DNA from: Acidobacteriota bacterium
GTDB lineage: Bacteria; Acidobacteriota; UBA6911
Reading direction: 5' to 3'
Length of the DNA stretch: 37,947 bases
Assembly: GCA_012719455.1 (NCBI GenBank)
Contig: JAAYAJ010000021.1
Coordinates: 1 to 37,947 of the forward strand
Shown one piece after another: positions 25,585-36,789 of this stretch; positions within the stretch are counted from its first letter, which is position 1, and every line of letters starts with the position of its first letter. The notes below the pieces were generated by a model. The model ran no database searches. It saw only the letters and a program-made list of their open reading frames with translations, and was not told the DNA's origin. The translations under genes were made by a program, and so were the position numbers.

Positions 25585-28356
25585 ATGAAAAACGAATGGC
25601 ATACCCTGGCGGCATCCGATGTGCTGGAGATTCTCGGGAGCGACGCTTCCCGGGGACTCCCCGATGAGGAGATCCCGGCGCGCAGGCTGGAACACGGCTG
25701 GAACGAGCTGGAGGAGAAGGAGGGGCGGACGCGCTGGCAGATCCTGGCCGAGCAACTCAGCGGGGTGCTGACCGTGCTCCTGCTGGTCGCGGCCCTGGTC
25801 AGCGGCCTGCTGGGCGACTGGCTGGAGGCGGTTGTCATCCTCGGCATCGTTCTTCTGAACGCGGTGTTCGGCTACATGCAGGAGGCGCGGGCGGAACAGT
25901 CCATGGCCGCACTCAGGCGGATGGCGGTGCCCGTTGTTCGGGTCCGCCGCGGCGGACGGGTGCTCGAGGCCTCCGCACGGGATCTGGTGCCGGGGGACAT
26001 CGTGCTCCTGGAAGACGGCAACATCGTCCCCGCGGACGGGCGCATCCTCGAGGGGGTCAACCTCCGCGTCGACGAATCGGCGCTGACGGGGGAGTCGGAG
26101 CCGGTGGAGAAAGCGGCAGAGATCCGGCTCGACGCCGCCAAGACGCTCGGGGACCGCCGAAACATGGTATACAGCGGGACCGTCGTTGGCTATGGCCGCG
26201 GCGCCTTCGTGGTTACCGAAACCGGCATGCGGACCGAACTGGGTCACGTGGCTCACCTGATACAGTCGGTGGAGGGAGAGAATACCCCGCTGCAGCGGCG
26301 GCTCAACCGCCTCGGGAAGACCCTGGCCCAGGGGGCTCTGGGGCTGGTGGCGCTCGTGTTCCTCCTCGGATGGATCCGGGCGGAGAGCAGCATCGAGGAG
26401 CTGCTCCTGACCGCCGTGAGCCTGGCGGTCGCGGCGGTGCCCGAGGCGCTGACGGCTGTGGTCACGATCGCCCTCTCGCTGGGTGCCCAGCGTATGCTCC
26501 GGCGCAAGGCGCTCATCCGCAAGCTCCCGGCGGTGGAGACGCTCGGCTCCGTCACCCGTATCTGCTCGGACAAGACGGGAACCTTGACCCTGAACCGGAT
26601 GAGCGTCATCGCGCTCGATGTAGCCGACCACACCATCCGTTTGGACCAGTACGACGACGGGGGAGCGTTCACCCTCAAGCCCAGCGGGGAAATTCCCCCC
26701 CCGGGGGTCTGGCCGACGCTCGACCTGCTTTTGGTTGCGGGCGCGCTCTGCAACGACGCTGCGCTGGCCGGGGACGGCACACCCGGGGGGCTCCGGCACG
26801 CGGTCGGGGATCCCACGGAAGGAGCGCTGGTCCTGGCCGCCGCCTGCTCCGGCATTCTCAAGGACGACCTGGCGCGCGCTTTTCCCCGCATCGGCGAGGT
26901 CCCCTTCGATTCTGTCCGCAAGCGCATGACCACCCTGCACCGCTCTCCCCTGTCCGACGCGGAGGTCCCGGAGAGCCTCCGTTCCTTCTGGGAGCGGCGG
27001 AATAGGGCCGGAACGCCCCCCTTCATCGCCTTCACCAAGGGTGCCATGGACGGAATGATCCCGGTTTGCAGCCATGTCTGGGTGGAGGGGGAGAGCCGGC
27101 CGCTGGACGACGCATGGAAACGGCGGATTCAGGCATCCCACGACGACATGGCCGCCCAGGGGATGCGGGTGCTCGCCGTCGGCATGCGCCCGTGGGACAG
27201 GCTTCCCGAGGAGACCAAGGAGGAGGCGGTGGAGAACGGCCTCATCCTGCTCGGGCTGTTCGGCATGATCGACCCGCCCCGCCCCGAGGTCGGCGATGCG
27301 GTCGCCCGCTGCCACCGGGCCGGGATCCGCACCGCCATGATCACCGGCGATCACCCCCTGACTGCGCGGCATATCGCGCGCCAGATCGGCATAGTGGACA
27401 ACGACCTGTTCCTGACGGGGGCCGAAATCGAGCGCCTGTCGGCAGAGGAGCTGGTGGAGGCCACCCGGCGGGTATCGGTCTTTGCCCGGGTTTCCCCCGA
27501 GCACAAGCTCAAGCTGATCGACGCCTACCAAAGCCGGGGGGAAGTCGTGTCGATGACGGGGGACGGCGTCAACGATGCCCCCGCCCTGAAGAAGGCCGAT
27601 ATCGGGGTGGCCATGGGGATCACGGGGACCGACGTGGCCAAGAACGCGTCGGACATGATCCTGCTCGACGACAATTTCGCCACCATCGTGGCCGCGGTCG
27701 AGGAGGGGAGGATCATCTACGACAACATCCGGCGCTTCATCCGGTACCTGCTGACGTGCAACGCCAGCGAGATCGCAGTGATGCTGCTGGGGCCGCTCCT
27801 GGGCATGCCGCTGCCGCTGCTGCCGCTGCAGATCCTCTGGATGAACCTGGTCACCGACGGCGCCCCGGCGCTTGCCCTCGGGGTGGAGAGCGCGGAGAAG
27901 AACGTCATGCAGCGCCCGCCGCACCCCCGGGATTCAGGCATCTTCAGCCGGGAAATGATTTCCTTTATCGGCGTCATCGGCTTCCTGATGAGCGTCATCG
28001 CCATCGGGACCGCCTGGGAGCTCTGGCGCTCCGGGGACCCGGCCTGGCAGACGACGGTGTTCACCGTCCTGGTCCTGGCCCAGCTGGTCGTGGCGCTGGA
28101 AGCGCGTTCGGAGGAGGAGTCGCTCCTGCGGATGGGGGTGTTCGGGAACCGGGCCATGGTCCTTGCCGTCATGCTGACGGCCGCGCTGCAGGCGGCCGTC
28201 ATCTACACGCCCGTGGGCAATCGGATCTTCACCACGGTCCCGATGTCGCCCGCGGACCTGGCGATCGCGGCGGGGACATCGCTGCTGACCCTCCTGTTCA
28301 TCGAGGCCTGGAAATTCGGCCTGCGCCGGCGCAGGCGGAAGGCGCGCGGACTGTGA
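25585..28356 (+). CDS. P2A-type calcium-transporting ATPase
   Basis: A protein of 923 residues, SERCA-like in length and order: N-terminal cation ATPase region, helices M1-M2, actuator loop (LTGESEPVEKA), M3-M4, phosphorylation site DKTGTLT (D329), nucleotide-binding domain (FTKGAMDGM), hinge (MTGDGVNDAPALKKADIG), then M5-M10. Calcium-site residues known from SERCA are kept: the glutamate of VPEALTAVV in M4, N and E of LTCNASEIAVML in M5, and N, T and D of NLVTDGAPALALG in M6. It should export Ca2+ from the cytoplasm; some relatives move Mn2+. The frame is open upstream through the mazG region, but homology starts at MKNEWHTL. It appears monocistronic. Confidence 0.95.
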   Translation: MKNEWHTLAASDVLEILGSDASRGLPDEEIPARRLEHGWNELEEKEGRTRWQILAEQLSGVLTVLLLVAALVSGLLGDWLEAVVILGIVLLNAVFGYMQEARAEQSMAALRRMAVPVVRVRRGGRVLEASARDLVPGDIVLLEDGNIVPADGRILEGVNLRVDESALTGESEPVEKAAEIRLDAAKTLGDRRNMVYSGTVVGYGRGAFVVTETGMRTELGHVAHLIQSVEGENTPLQRRLNRLGKTLAQGALGLVALVFLLGWIRAESSIEELLLTAVSLAVAAVPEALTAVVTIALSLGAQRMLRRKALIRKLPAVETLGSVTRICSDKTGTLTLNRMSVIALDVADHTIRLDQYDDGGAFTLKPSGEIPPPGVWPTLDLLLVAGALCNDAALAGDGTPGGLRHAVGDPTEGALVLAAACSGILKDDLARAFPRIGEVPFDSVRKRMTTLHRSPLSDAEVPESLRSFWERRNRAGTPPFIAFTKGAMDGMIPVCSHVWVEGESRPLDDAWKRRIQASHDDMAAQGMRVLAVGMRPWDRLPEETKEEAVENGLILLGLFGMIDPPRPEVGDAVARCHRAGIRTAMITGDHPLTARHIARQIGIVDNDLFLTGAEIERLSAEELVEATRRVSVFARVSPEHKLKLIDAYQSRGEVVSMTGDGVNDAPALKKADIGVAMGITGTDVAKNASDMILLDDNFATIVAAVEEGRIIYDNIRRFIRYLLTCNASEIAVMLLGPLLGMPLPLLPLQILWMNLVTDGAPALALGVESAEKNVMQRPPHPRDSGIFSREMISFIGVIGFLMSVIAIGTAWELWRSGDPAWQTTVFTVLVLAQLVVALEARSEEESLLRMGVFGNRAMVLAVMLTAALQAAVIYTPVGNRIFTTVPMSPADLAIAAGTSLLTLLFIEAWKFGLRRRRRKARGL

Positions 28357-28464
28357 TTCCTTCGGTGATCCACTGAGGGGGCCGCAACCGATCCGGCTCT
28401 GCCGGGAGATCCGTCCCCTGCGCCTCCTGGTCGCCTCGTGCCTGGACCCGCGCGGAGGGACCCG

Positions 28465-29580
28465 TCATCCGACCACTTCAGCGAGGGCGCGGATCACCCG
28501 GTCTGCGTCCTCATCCGCCATCCCCGAGAAGACCGGAAGGCAGATGTGACGGGAGCAGAGGTCCTCCGAGACCGGCAGCGGGCCGCGGGCGAATTTTGCG
28601 AAAACGGGCTGCAGGTGCAGGGGGGCCTCATAGACCTCTCCCGCTAGGGAGACGCCGTGGCGCTCCCGCAGCACCTTTTTCAGCTCCTGCCGGTTGGTCT
28701 TGCGCCTGAGGACCGCGATGTACTTGTAATAGTTGCAGACCCCGTCGGGAGGGACCGCGAGCGGTTCGAGGTTCTGGAAGGTGCGGAGCCCCCGGTCGTA
28801 CCGGGCGGCGATCGCCTGCCGGTCGGCGATCATGGCGGGAAGGCGCTCGAGGTGCTTGAGCCCGATGATGGCGTGGGGTTCCGATAGGCGCCAGTTGTAT
28901 CCCATGCGCACGTGGGCGTTTTCCGCAAAGCTCTTTTTCCCCTGGTCCCGGTAGATGCGTGATTCCTCCGCCAGCCGGTCGTCGTTGGTCACGATCATTC
29001 CCCCCTCCGCCGATGTCATGACCTTGGTGGGGTAGAAGCTGAAGGTCGCGCCGATCCCGAACCCGCCCGCGCGGGTGGAGCCCCAGGCGGAGCCGTGGGC
29101 GTGCGCCGCGTCCTCCACCAGCCAAAGCCCCTGTTCCCGGGCCAGGGCCGCCAGCTCGGGCATGCGGGGGGAAACAACGCCGCCGATGTGGACGGTCACG
29201 ATCCCGGCCACTCCAGGCCCCAGCAGGGGTTTTACCGTTTCGGGCCCGAGCGCGAAGGTCCCGGGGTCCATGTCCGCGAACAGGGGGGTCCCCCCTGCGT
29301 GCACCACCGCCGCGGCCGTGGCGAAGAAGGTGTTGGAGGGAACAATGACCTTTTTCCCCTCGATGCCGAGGGAGCGGAAGAGGATCTCGAGCGCGCTCGT
29401 GCCGCTGTTCACGGCGACGGCATGGCGGACGCCGCAGAAGGCGGCGAACGCCCGCTCGAATTCCGCCCCGTACTTTCCCAGGGTCAGCTGGCCGCTGGCC
29501 AGCACTTCCTGGATCCTGTCGGCGATCCACGCTCTGTCCTCGGGGAGAAACTGGATTTTGGCTGCTGGTACTGGATTCAT
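28465..29580 (-). CDS. DegT/DnrJ/EryC1/StrS family PLP-dependent aminotransferase
   Basis: A protein of 371 residues. Family members aminate nucleotide-linked keto-sugars (ArnB, DesV types). PLP-binding features: NSGTSALEI (59-67), cofactor-ring aspartate D157 (VEDAAHAHGS), and Schiff-base lysine K186 (FSFYPTKVMTSAEGG). A strong GGAAGG lies before the ATG, which overlaps the end of the HpnK-like gene by four bases, so the two are translationally coupled. The substrate is unknown; the lipid-glycosylation genes upstream suggest it may act on a sugar or glycolipid head group. It is not the class III aminotransferase HpnO used for aminobacteriohopanetriol. Confidence 0.92.
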   Translation of the reverse strand: MNPVPAAKIQFLPEDRAWIADRIQEVLASGQLTLGKYGAEFERAFAAFCGVRHAVAVNSGTSALEILFRSLGIEGKKVIVPSNTFFATAAAVVHAGGTPLFADMDPGTFALGPETVKPLLGPGVAGIVTVHIGGVVSPRMPELAALAREQGLWLVEDAAHAHGSAWGSTRAGGFGIGATFSFYPTKVMTSAEGGMIVTNDDRLAEESRIYRDQGKKSFAENAHVRMGYNWRLSEPHAIIGLKHLERLPAMIADRQAIAARYDRGLRTFQNLEPLAVPPDGVCNYYKYIAVLRRKTNRQELKKVLRERHGVSLAGEVYEAPLHLQPVFAKFARGPLPVSEDLCSRHICLPVFSGMADEDADRVIRALAEVVG

Positions 29581-30476
29581 AACCTTCCTTTCTGGATCGT
29601 GGGCCGGGGCTGTACGGCCGCTGTTTCAAGGTCGCCGAAGGCGATCGGCCGGATCCCTGCCGTGCCTAGCGCCTCCTTCAGCTTCCGGCCTGTCAGGGCC
29701 CGGAACTCCTCCTCGTGCCGGTACCCGGGCATCGGGCCGTCGATTTCCGGCGCCCGCCCCGTGGCCGGGTGGAAACAGAACTCCGTGACCCCCGGCGGAA
29801 GTCGGGGAAGCAGGCGCAGGACGAAGTCTTCGGTCAGGGCGCCGCTGTCCGTCATCCCGATCAGGGCGTCGTTGTGCCGCATCCCCGCCCGGCGCAACCG
29901 GCGCCGCATCATGCGGGTCCAGGGGAAGAGGAGCACCCAGGACATGGTCCGGGAGACAAGTTTCCGCCGCGCGGCTCGCCAGGAGCGAAGCGGCGGCTCC
30001 GCCGGGAGGCGCACCGACTTCAACCCGTACTCCCGACCGGTTTCCAGCATCATTCCCAAGACCGTGGGGTGGAGATGCATGTGGTTGTGCGCGTCGGCGT
30101 GATCGAGTTCGAGCCCCGTCCGGCGGAACGCCTCGAACTGGGCCCGGATCTCCATCTGCAGCTGCCTGCGGACCCGGGGCAGGAAGAAGAAGCGGAATCC
30201 ACTCTTTACGAGGCGGGTGGAAAAGCGGCCGTCGGCATCCACCAGATCGGGCACCCGGTCGGGGGGCAGCACCGGGCGCCCCTCGACCAGAGTGAGGTGC
30301 AGTCCCACACGGAGGGAGGGTGTGCGTCGCGCGCGTTCCACCGCGTCGTGTGAAAAGGGGGCGCCCACCATGAGGCTGGCCGAGGTGAGAACCCCTTGCT
30401 CATGGGCCTTCACGATGGCTTCGTTCACCGGCGGCGCCAGCCCGAAATCGTCCCCCGTGATGATGATCTGTTTCAC
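29577..30476 (-). CDS. HpnK-like / ChbG-YdjC family carbohydrate deacetylase
   Basis: A protein of 299 residues starting at GTG 30476, with GAGGA upstream. The N-terminus IIITGDDFG (D9, D10) and the HADAHNHMHLHP histidines are the metal-binding site of ChbG/YdjC deacetylases, and the C-terminal TEFCFHPATG is typical. HpnK of hopanoid producers removes acetyl from N-acetylglucosaminyl bacteriohopanetetrol made by HpnI. The gene lies 39 bases after an HpnI-like glycosyltransferase, which supports this function. No hopene cyclase or HpnJ is in the window, so a different acetamido-glycolipid substrate is possible. Confidence 0.85.
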   Translation of the reverse strand: MKQIIITGDDFGLAPPVNEAIVKAHEQGVLTSASLMVGAPFSHDAVERARRTPSLRVGLHLTLVEGRPVLPPDRVPDLVDADGRFSTRLVKSGFRFFFLPRVRRQLQMEIRAQFEAFRRTGLELDHADAHNHMHLHPTVLGMMLETGREYGLKSVRLPAEPPLRSWRAARRKLVSRTMSWVLLFPWTRMMRRRLRRAGMRHNDALIGMTDSGALTEDFVLRLLPRLPPGVTEFCFHPATGRAPEIDGPMPGYRHEEEFRALTGRKLKEALGTAGIRPIAFGDLETAAVQPRPTIQKGRL

Positions 30477-30515
30477 CGTGTTCCTCTTCGTGCGCCGATC
30501 CCCCGGCGGTACGCC

Positions 30516-31715
30516 TCAGTGGGCGGTGCGCAGATGGTCCTTCGCCATCGAGTCCCGTGACACCAGGCGCCCGTCCCGGGTGAGGATGAAGCGGGCGCCG
30601 CGCCAGGTCGTGGTGCGCTTGGTGAAGGCCAGCAGCCAGGTGGCCAGGGCGGAGAGGTCGCGCGGCAGGAGCAAGCCGAGGCTCTGCAATCCCTCGCGGT
30701 CGCGGAGTCCCCAGCCGAGAATGACCGCGGCCGAGACCAGCCGGAGCGCCGCGGTTCCCGCGAATACCCACCACCCCAGTGGGTCGCCCGGGCGCGCCAG
30801 GGCAAACAGGAGGGCGAAGGGGACCGAGCGCACGAGCGCCGTGGCAAAGAAGGCGTAGGGGCGTGCGGCCCGGGTGTTCTGGTCCCAGTAGACCTGGTGG
30901 CTCCACCAGTGGGAGGGGCTCCCGAGATCAACGATGGTGTCGACGAAATAGGGGACGATGGCGACTTTTTTTCCCAGCTCCCAGATTCGCCTCCCCATTT
31001 CATAATCTTCCACCAGGTAGTCGGAGAGGGCTTCCAGCCCCCCGATCCGCTGCAGGGTGGAACGGGAGAGGGCGGCGGATGCCCCGAGGCAGAAGCGCGA
31101 GGCCCCGGTGACGTGCGCGAAGAGCACGTTGGCCATGAAGTCGGCGTTGAGCGTCAGCAGTTCCATCCGCTCGTACCAGGAGTCGGCGCCCGCGGCCTTG
31201 TAGAGGGTGCAGACGCACCCCACGTCGGGGTCGGCGAGCGGGGCGACAATGGTCTTCAGGTAGTCGGGTTCGAGGCGGACGTCGCTGTCGCTGATCACCA
31301 GCACGTCGTGGCGGGCGTGCTGGAGCCCCCCGATCATGTTGTTGATCTTGCCGTTGGTGCCGTGCCGGATGTTTTCTACGGCGACCGTGACGCGGTCGGG
31401 GCCGAACTCCCGCTGGATTTCGTACAGGAGCGGGAGAGCGGGGTCGTCGTCGTCCTGGACCGAGAACACCACCTCGTAATCAGGGTAATCCTGTATGCAG
31501 GCGCTGCGCAGGTTCCGCCGCTGGTCCTTCTCCAGGCCGTGGACCGGCTTCAGGATCGTGACGGGGGGCCAGGCCGCTACGGTGGGCGCAGGCCGGGAGT
31601 TCGCGCGCGCGCGGAAGCGCAGGACGGCCAGGATCGAGAGCAGGGCGTAAGCGGAGCCGCCGATGACCGGAACCAGCAACAGCCACCGGAGGCTATTCCA
31701 TAAAATTGTATCCAT
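30516..31715 (-). CDS. HpnI-like / GT21-type membrane glycosyltransferase
   Basis: A protein of 399 residues. One N-terminal membrane helix (about 10-32), a cytoplasmic GT-A domain (about 48-270) and C-terminal membrane segments (about 295-350). Catalytic acids: the nucleotide-sugar DSDV motif (ISDSDVRLEPDYL) and the D3 base in DYLVEDYEMGRR. The processive/GT21 motif usually written (Q/R)xxRW reads HQVYW here (SHQVYWDQNTRAARP), a deviation worth noting. The family includes ceramide glucosyltransferases and hopanoid HpnI (GlcNAc transfer to bacteriohopanetetrol). The neighbouring HpnK-like deacetylase favours HpnI. Start ATG 31715 lies 36 bases after pdxB. Confidence 0.85.
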   Translation of the reverse strand: MDTILWNSLRWLLLVPVIGGSAYALLSILAVLRFRARANSRPAPTVAAWPPVTILKPVHGLEKDQRRNLRSACIQDYPDYEVVFSVQDDDDPALPLLYEIQREFGPDRVTVAVENIRHGTNGKINNMIGGLQHARHDVLVISDSDVRLEPDYLKTIVAPLADPDVGCVCTLYKAAGADSWYERMELLTLNADFMANVLFAHVTGASRFCLGASAALSRSTLQRIGGLEALSDYLVEDYEMGRRIWELGKKVAIVPYFVDTIVDLGSPSHWWSHQVYWDQNTRAARPYAFFATALVRSVPFALLFALARPGDPLGWWVFAGTAALRLVSAAVILGWGLRDREGLQSLGLLLPRDLSALATWLLAFTKRTTTWRGARFILTRDGRLVSRDSMAKDHLRTAH

Positions 31716-31751
31716 ATTCAGACTGTCTCCCCGGGGATCCTGGCCCCCGGT

Positions 31752-32897
31752 TCATGTCCGGATGCGGCACCGGAAGCCCATGGCGGCGAAGACCCCGGCC
31801 AGGGCCGCGTGTTCGCCGCCCAGTTCCACGATGGTGCTGGAGAATTCGGGCCTCAGTTCACGCTCCGTGCGCAGCCGCTCAAATCCTCGGGCGGCCTCCT
31901 CCGGGGGGGCCGCCGCCAGGGCCCGCAGGTCCGCGTCCTCGCGCCCGAGGTCGAGAATCCGGGCGAGCACCCCGGCGACCGCTTCCCGCCCCCGCGTCCC
32001 CGCGGCGGGCCGGACCAGCTCGGGCTCCGGGAACAAAGTACCATTGTTTCCCGGATTCCGATAACCGAAAAACCGGCCGAGCTCGGCCGCGATCATCTCC
32101 GTGGCCCGGATTTTCCCCTCCCGCGAGCTCCCGGCGATGTGCGGGGTCCCGATCTCCGCCATCTCCAGGAGTTCGAAGTCGATCCGGGGTTCCCCCTCCC
32201 ACACGTCGAGGATGGCGCCGGAAAGGGTGTTGGCCCTCAGGGCCGATGCCAGCGCCCGACCGTCGACCACCCCGCCGCGGGAGGAGTTGATCACGACCTG
32301 GTGCGCGGAGAGGCGTCCGAGGAGTTCCCGGTCGACCATGCGCCAGGTCGGGTAGGGGCCGCCGCGGGTCAGGGGGACGTGAAAGGTGAGGATGTCGGCC
32401 CCCAGCACGCGCTCAAGCGGCTGGTACCGCGATTCCCCCGTCAGGGCGCCAAGCGGCGGGTCGCACAGGAGCACCTCCATCCCAAGGGCGCGGGCTTTGC
32501 GGGCAACGCGCGTGCCGACGTGGCCGACGCCGATGACGGCCAGGGAGCGGTCGCGCAGGTCCCAATCCCGGCGCGCCGCCACCGCCTGGAGGGCGGTCAG
32601 GACGTAGTCCGACACGGCTTCGGCGTTGCAGCCGGCGGCGTAGCCGAAGCGGATCCCCATCCGTTCGAGGCAGGCGGTGTCGACGTGGTCCGTCCCGGCG
32701 CTGGCCGCCCCCACGAAGCGCACGGCGCTCCCTTCCAGGAGGGAGGCGTTGACCGGGGTGACGGTGCGCACGATCAGGGCGTCCGCGTCGCGGATCTCCC
32801 CGGGCGTCACGCACCACCCCTCGAAAGGCCGGACCTCGCCCATGCCGGAGAAGAACTCCTTCCAGTGGGGGATCGACCGGTCCAGGGCAATGATCAT
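31752..32897 (-). CDS. pdxB: Erythronate-4-phosphate dehydrogenase PdxB
   Basis: A protein of 381 residues, the same length as E. coli PdxB (about 378). It oxidises 4-phosphoerythronate in the DXP-dependent route to pyridoxal phosphate. Seen: SAGTDHVDTACLERMGI, GCNAEAVSDYVLTALQAVA, the NAD-binding VIGVGHVGTRVARKA, LLCDPPLGALTGE, and the catalytic triad R (NSSRGGVVD), E (DVWEGEP) and H (TPHIAGSS). The PdxB-specific C-terminal dimerisation domain (from about 285) is present, separating it from SerA and other 2-hydroxyacid dehydrogenases. AGAGG precedes the ATG. Confidence 0.93.
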   Translation of the reverse strand: MIIALDRSIPHWKEFFSGMGEVRPFEGWCVTPGEIRDADALIVRTVTPVNASLLEGSAVRFVGAASAGTDHVDTACLERMGIRFGYAAGCNAEAVSDYVLTALQAVAARRDWDLRDRSLAVIGVGHVGTRVARKARALGMEVLLCDPPLGALTGESRYQPLERVLGADILTFHVPLTRGGPYPTWRMVDRELLGRLSAHQVVINSSRGGVVDGRALASALRANTLSGAILDVWEGEPRIDFELLEMAEIGTPHIAGSSREGKIRATEMIAAELGRFFGYRNPGNNGTLFPEPELVRPAAGTRGREAVAGVLARILDLGREDADLRALAAAPPEEAARGFERLRTERELRPEFSSTIVELGGEHAALAGVFAAMGFRCRIRT

Positions 32898-33015
32898 CGT
32901 GGCCTCTTAAAGGCTGGTAATTCTGAAGGGATCGGTTTCCGAACGCTAATATGTTTTGAGGTTGGAGGACCACATGTCCCCCCGCTCCGCCCGGCCCTGA
33001 CAACGGGCGCCGTCG

Positions 33016-35823
<2,808 letters not shown>

Positions 35824-35954
35824 TTTACTCGGTCCCCCTTGAGACTTCGGCCCGGACGCGGTAACTTTCTTCTTGGACGGATCGAGCGCGATTGCGTCCG
35901 AAAGTGCGGAAGCCGGCCGAGGAAACGGAGAGTCTGGCGCCCTAAGGGATTTTA

Positions 35955-36434
35955 TTGCAAGCGATTGCGAGGCTGGCGACTGCCGCCCCCATGAAGAGAA
36001 TAGCCAACGAGATCGAGGTTATCATCAACAGCGCACTGGAGAACCTCGAACTCATCCAGGGCCTCACAGACTGCGTCACGGCCTTCATGCGCTTCGAAGC
36101 CGACACCGCTCACTGGATCGGGATGTCGGTCCGGGAAGCGGTGACCAACGCCATCCAGCACGGTAACAAGCTCGATGCCGGCAAGACGGTGGTTATTGTC
36201 TTCGAGCTCGCCGCCGACCGGTTGGGAGTTTCCGTCAGGGATCAGGGGCGGGGGTTTAAGGCGGACAATATCCCCAGCCCCCTGGACCAGGACAACCTGC
36301 TCAAGCCGAGCGGGCGCGGGATTTTTTATATCCGTTCCTTCATGGACGAGGTCGAGTTCAAGTCTCTCCCTCACGGGGGGACGGAGGTATACATGGTAAA
36401 GAGGATTCTTTCCAATGGAGGAGAGTGTAGATGA
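35955..36434 (+). CDS. RsbW/SpoIIAB-like anti-sigma factor serine kinase
   Basis: A protein of 159 residues from a TTG at 35955, preceded by AAGGGA at good spacing; ATG 35991 would give 147 residues but has no ribosome site. A GHKL ATPase domain is clear: N box [13 protein letters not shown]1 box [12 protein letters not shown], and G2 region [17 protein letters not shown]. Such kinases sequester a sigma factor and phosphorylate an antagonist STAS protein, here encoded by the next gene through an ATGA overlap. No sigma factor or PP2C phosphatase gene is in the window, so the target is unknown. Confidence 0.9.
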   Translation: MQAIARLATAAPMKRIANEIEVIINSALENLELIQGLTDCVTAFMRFEADTAHWIGMSVREAVTNAIQHGNKLDAGKTVVIVFELAADRLGVSVRDQGRGFKADNIPSPLDQDNLLKPSGRGIFYIRSFMDEVEFKSLPHGGTEVYMVKRILSNGGECR

Positions 36435-36769
36435 AGATTGAAATACGTACGGTTGGGGACGTTAACGTCTTGGACATCAGTGGCAAGATCACGCTGGGTG
36501 AAGGCACCATGACGGTACGTAACACGGTGCGTGACATCCTGAAGGACAAGGGGAACAAGATCCTTCTCAACCTTGGTGACGTGAACTACATCGACAGTTC
36601 GGGGATCGGTGAACTGGTGAGCACCTACACGACGGTGACCAACAGCGGCGGGCAGCTCAAGCTGCTCAACCTGACCAAGAAGATCCACGAACTGCTGCAG
36701 ATCACCAAGTTGCTGACCGTCTTCCAGGTGTTCGAGGACGAGCGGGCGGCGATCGCCAGTTTCGAATAA
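36431..36769 (+). CDS. STAS-domain anti-anti-sigma factor (RsbV/SpoIIAA-like)
   Basis: A protein of 112 residues consisting of one STAS domain ([55 protein letters not shown]). Ser56 in DSSGIG aligns with the phosphorylated serine of SpoIIAA, so it should be switched by the kinase encoded just upstream. A strong GGAGGAGA lies before the ATG, and the start overlaps the kinase stop by four bases (ATGA). The dephosphorylated form is expected to free the sigma factor from the kinase. Confidence 0.95.
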   Translation: MKIEIRTVGDVNVLDISGKITLGEGTMTVRNTVRDILKDKGNKILLNLGDVNYIDSSGIGELVSTYTTVTNSGGQLKLLNLTKKIHELLQITKLLTVFQVFEDERAAIASFE

Positions 36770-36789
36770 ACCTTTCCCCCCGTTGAGGC

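Noticed and set aside
25579..27924. Open frame of about 780 codons on the minus strand, antisense to the Ca2+ ATPase
   Set aside because: Composition-driven mirror of the ATPase reading frame; no homology or start signals.
28357..28464. Terminator between the Ca2+ ATPase and the convergent aminotransferase gene
   Set aside because: No stable hairpin with a T-tract could be found on either strand.
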